Below, piece by piece: positions 60,972 through 64,000 of a stretch of 64,000 nt of DNA (its first letter is position 1; every line of letters begins with the position of its first letter). This stretch comes from Leifsonia soli (GTDB lineage Bacteria; Actinomycetota; Actinomycetes; Actinomycetales; Microbacteriaceae): NCBI RefSeq assembly GCF_013408745.1, contig NZ_JACCBJ010000001.1:1674001-1738000 (forward strand), read 5' to 3'. The notes under the pieces are model-generated. The model was given only the letters and a program-made list of their open reading frames with translations, did not search any database and was not told the origin of the DNA. Both the position numbers and the translations under genes were made by a program.

Positions 60972-63900
60972 ATGTCTTCGACCTCGACCCTCCCCCGCAT
61001 CGTCTTCCCGCCCGAACTGCCTGTCAGCCGGAGGCGGGAGGACATCGCGCGCGCGATCCGCGACAACCAGGTCGTGATCGTCGCCGGCGCCACCGGCTCG
61101 GGCAAAACGACGCAGCTGCCGAAGATCGCCCTGGAGCTCGGCCGGACCAGCATCGGCCACACGCAGCCGCGCCGCCTCGCCGCGCGCACCATCGCCGAAC
61201 GCATCGCGGAGGAGCTGGGGCAGTCCGTCGGCGAGCTGGTCGGCTACCAGGTCCGCTTCACCGACCGGGTCTCGAAGGCGACCAGGATCAAGCTGATGAC
61301 CGACGGCATCCTGCTCAACGAGCTGCGCCGCGACCGCCTGCTGCGCGCGTACGACACGATCATCATCGACGAGGCGCACGAGCGCAGCCTCAACATCGAC
61401 TTCCTGCTCGGCTATCTCAAGCAGCTGCTGCCGAAGCGTCCCGACCTCAAGCTGATCATCACGTCCGCCACCATCGACCCGGAGAGCTTCGCCCGGCACT
61501 TCGCCTCGCCGGACGGCACGCCGGCGCCGATCGTCGAGGTCTCCGGCCGCACCTACCCGGTCGAGATCCGCTACCGCCCGCTGGTCGCCGAGGCGCTGGA
61601 GGACGACGACGACGATCCGGATCCCGTGCCGTCGGTCGACCGCGACTACCTGCAGGGCATCAACGACGCGCTCGACGAACTCGACCGCGAGGCACGCGGA
61701 GACGTGCTCGTGTTCCTCTCCGGCGAGAACGAGATCCGGGATGCGGCCGACGCCATCCGCGGCCGCAACCTCCCCGGAACCGAGGTGCTGCCGCTCTACG
61801 GCCGCCTCTCCTCCGCCGAGCAGCACCGCGTCTTCCAGCCATCGACCGTCCCCGGCATCCGGCGGCGCGTCGTGCTCGCCACCAACGTCGCCGAGACCAG
61901 CCTCACCGTCCCCGGCATCAAGTACGTGGTGGATGCGGGAACGGCCCGCATCAGCCGCTACAGCACACGGGCGAAGGTGCAGCGGCTGCCCATCGAGGCG
62001 ATCTCGCAGGCCAGCGCCAACCAGCGTTCCGGCCGCTCCGGCCGCACCAGCGACGGCATCGCCATCCGGCTGTACTCGGAGGAGGACTTCGCCAAGCGGC
62101 CCGAGTACACCGAGCCCGAGATCCTGCGCACCAACCTCGCCGCCGTCATCCTCCAGATGATCTCGCTCGGCCTCGGCGACATCGCGGCCTTTCCGTTCCT
62201 CACCCCGCCCGATTCGCGCGGCATCAAGGACGGCCTGGACCTGCTCACGGAGCTCGGCGCGATCACGGCGTCGAAGGAGGACACCACGCTCACGGCGGTC
62301 GGCCGCCAGCTCGCCCAGCTCCCCATCGATCCCCGGTTCGCCCGCATGGTCGTCGAATCGAAGCGGCACGGCACCTCCCGCGAGGTCATGGCCATCGTGG
62401 CCGGGCTCACCATCCAGGATCCGCGCGAACGGCCGGTCGAGCGCCGCGGCAGCGCCGACGAGAAGCATGCCAGGTTCGCCGACCCGACCAGCGACTTCCT
62501 CACCCTGCTGAACCTCTGGAACTACCTCGAGGAGCAGCAGAAAGAGCTGTCGTCCAGCGCGTTCCGCCGGCTCTGCAAGGCGGAGTTCCTCAACTTCCTG
62601 CGCGTGCGCGAGTGGCAGGACGTCTATCGCCAGCTGCGCCAGCTCGCCAAGCCGCTCGGGCTGGCCATCGGCGAGCCGTCCGTGAACCCGGATGGCATCC
62701 ACCGCTCGCTGCTCGCCGGGCTGCTCTCGCACATCGGGCTGAAGGATGTGCGCGAGAGCGGGCAGGCTCCGAAGGGCGCGGGGAAGGGCCCGCGCAGCCG
62801 GCAGGCCGAATACCTCGGCGCACGGCAGACCCGGTTCGTGATCTTCCCCGGATCCACCCTCGCCAAGAAGCAGCCCACCGCGCTGATGAGCGCAGAACTG
62901 GTGGAGACCTCCCGGCTGTTCGCGCGGATGAACGCGGCCATCGACCCGGCCTGGGCCGAGCCGATCGCCGGCGACCTCTGCAAGCGGCAGTACAGCGAGC
63001 CGCACTGGGAGAAGAGTCAGGGCTCCGTCGTCGCCTACGAGCGGGTGACGCTGTTCGGCGTCCCGATCATCCCGCGCCGGCGCGTGCAGTACGCCCGGAT
63101 CGACCGGGAGCTGTCGCGGGAGCTGTTCATCCGGCACGCGCTCGTCGACGGCGAATGGGACTCCCATCAGGCCTTCGACCGCGCCAACCGCGCCCTGCGG
63201 GCCGAGCTGCGCGAGCTGGAGGAGCGCACCCGCCGCCGCGACATCCTCAACGACGACGAGGCGGTCTTCGAGTTCTACGACGCGCGCATCCCGGCCGATG
63301 TGGTGTCGACGCGCACGTTCGAGGGATGGTGGAAGAAGGCCAGGCAGGAGACGCCCGACCTCCTCACCATGACGCCGGAGGCCCTTCTGGACGAGGAGGC
63401 CGCCGAGGTCGACGAGGACGCCTTCCCGCCGGTCTGGCGGCAGGGCGACCAGCGGCTCACCCTGCGGTACCGGTTCGAGCCGGGCGCCGAAGACGACGGG
63501 GTCACCGTCCAGGTGCCGCTTCCGCTGCTCGCCGGACTCCTCCCCGACGGCTTCGACTGGCAGGTGCCCGGACTCCGTCACGAGCTGGTCACCGCGCTGA
63601 TCAAATCGCTGCCGAAGGCGATCCGCCGCCAGGTCGTGCCCGCCGCCGACTGGGCGCAGCGCCTGCTCGGCGAGCTGTCCGGGACAGCCGGGATGCGCGC
63701 GCACGAGGGCGAGCGGCCCGCGGCGTCGCTCGCCGACACGCTCGCGGCGACGATCTCGCGGCTGACCGGCTCGCGCGTCAGCGGCTCCGACTTCGACCTC
63801 GACCGGCTCCCCGCTCACCTGCGCCCGACCTTCCAAGTCGTCGGGGAGCGCGGGCGCACCCTCGCCAGCGGCAAGGACCTCGCCGCCCTCCAGGAGCGGC

Positions 63901-64000
63901 TGCGCTCGCGGGCCCGCGACTCGGTGGCCGCCGTCGCCGAGGCGCGGACGCCGAACGCGATCGAGCGGTCGGGGCTCACCACGTGGGACCTCGACGAGCT
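60972..64000 (+). CDS. hrpA: ATP-dependent RNA helicase HrpA, 3-prime end beyond the window
   Basis: Open from ATG 60972 to the window edge (1009 codons so far, of about 1300 usual). DEAH-box motifs are all present: VIVAGATGSGKTTQLPK (I), TQPRRLAARTIAERI (Ia), IIIDEAHERSLN (II), LIITSATIDPESF (III), VLATNVAETSLTVPGIKYV (V) and ANQRSGRSGRT (VI, QxxGRxGR). The helicase-associated, OB and HrpA-specific C-terminal domains follow, with GLTTWDLDEL at the edge. HrpA acts on stalled ribosomes and mRNA processing in bacteria. Confidence 0.96.
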   Translation, partial: MSSTSTLPRIVFPPELPVSRRREDIARAIRDNQVVIVAGATGSGKTTQLPKIALELGRTSIGHTQPRRLAARTIAERIAEELGQSVGELVGYQVRFTDRVSKATRIKLMTDGILLNELRRDRLLRAYDTIIIDEAHERSLNIDFLLGYLKQLLPKRPDLKLIITSATIDPESFARHFASPDGTPAPIVEVSGRTYPVEIRYRPLVAEALEDDDDDPDPVPSVDRDYLQGINDALDELDREARGDVLVFLSGENEIRDAADAIRGRNLPGTEVLPLYGRLSSAEQHRVFQPSTVPGIRRRVVLATNVAETSLTVPGIKYVVDAGTARISRYSTRAKVQRLPIEAISQASANQRSGRSGRTSDGIAIRLYSEEDFAKRPEYTEPEILRTNLAAVILQMISLGLGDIAAFPFLTPPDSRGIKDGLDLLTELGAITASKEDTTLTAVGRQLAQLPIDPRFARMVVESKRHGTSREVMAIVAGLTIQDPRERPVERRGSADEKHARFADPTSDFLTLLNLWNYLEEQQKELSSSAFRRLCKAEFLNFLRVREWQDVYRQLRQLAKPLGLAIGEPSVNPDGIHRSLLAGLLSHIGLKDVRESGQAPKGAGKGPRSRQAEYLGARQTRFVIFPGSTLAKKQPTALMSAELVETSRLFARMNAAIDPAWAEPIAGDLCKRQYSEPHWEKSQGSVVAYERVTLFGVPIIPRRRVQYARIDRELSRELFIRHALVDGEWDSHQAFDRANRALRAELRELEERTRRRDILNDDEAVFEFYDARIPADVVSTRTFEGWWKKARQETPDLLTMTPEALLDEEAAEVDEDAFPPVWRQGDQRLTLRYRFEPGAEDDGVTVQVPLPLLAGLLPDGFDWQVPGLRHELVTALIKSLPKAIRRQVVPAADWAQRLLGELSGTAGMRAHEGERPAASLADTLAATISRLTGSRVSGSDFDLDRLPAHLRPTFQVVGERGRTLASGKDLAALQERLRSRARDSVAAVAEARTPNAIERSGLTTWDLDE

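Overview
The window is high-GC DNA from an actinobacterium. GTG starts are frequent, genes are coupled by 4-base ATGA/GTGA overlaps, and codon choice and gene content (rsmI-metG-tatD-rsmA-ispE, protein O-mannosyltransferase, LAL and AfsR-type regulators, YyaL-type thioredoxin protein) fit the family Microbacteriaceae, probably near Leifsonia. The genus is an inference from recognisable protein families, not a measured match. No rRNA or tRNA gene, CRISPR array, transposase or integrase was seen. No gap between genes exceeds about 255 bases.

Layout. 1-4350: a MarR regulator, then a convergent five-gene minus-strand operon (576-4177) that reads as a lactococcin-972-like bacteriocin locus: small Tyr/Gly-rich peptide, lipoprotein, membrane-anchored peptidoglycan-binding-like protein, ABC ATPase and FtsX-type permease, all joined by 1-4 base overlaps and driven from an AT-rich control region. 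4351-8599: a fused TagF-like/GT4 glycosyltransferase for wall polymers and an AidB-like acyl-CoA dehydrogenase. 8602-9665: a roughly 1-kb insert bounded by 29-base direct repeats. It carries a frameshifted Abi_2 abortive-infection gene and a small structured RNA with the only clear U-tract terminator of the window. 9678-20059: ABC-F protein, LAL regulator, then the housekeeping group ispE, rsmA, tatD, metG, rsmI. 20117-27496: protein O-mannosyltransferase, S53 peptidase, YeiH exporter, an SMR guanidinium exporter behind a guanidine-III riboswitch, metY with a CoA-binding protein, and a methyltransferase. 27649-35733: a 2694-residue secreted protein with 19 repeats of about 120 residues. 35777-44067: AfsR-type regulator, a self-regulated HTH/Clp-N pair, DrrAB-type exporter, serine dehydratase and glutathione peroxidase. 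44090-60811: mostly small metabolic, redox and regulatory genes. 60972-64000: the start of hrpA, which runs off the window.

Two features recur across the window. First, about 20 genes have a -10-like hexamer (TANNNT or CAGAAT) ending only 6-8 bases before the start codon, so leaderless mRNAs appear to be the rule here. Second, long near-perfect palindromes sit 10-35 bases after stop codons and fall into sequence families that recur at distant loci, which suggests they are repeated, possibly mobile, terminator elements.
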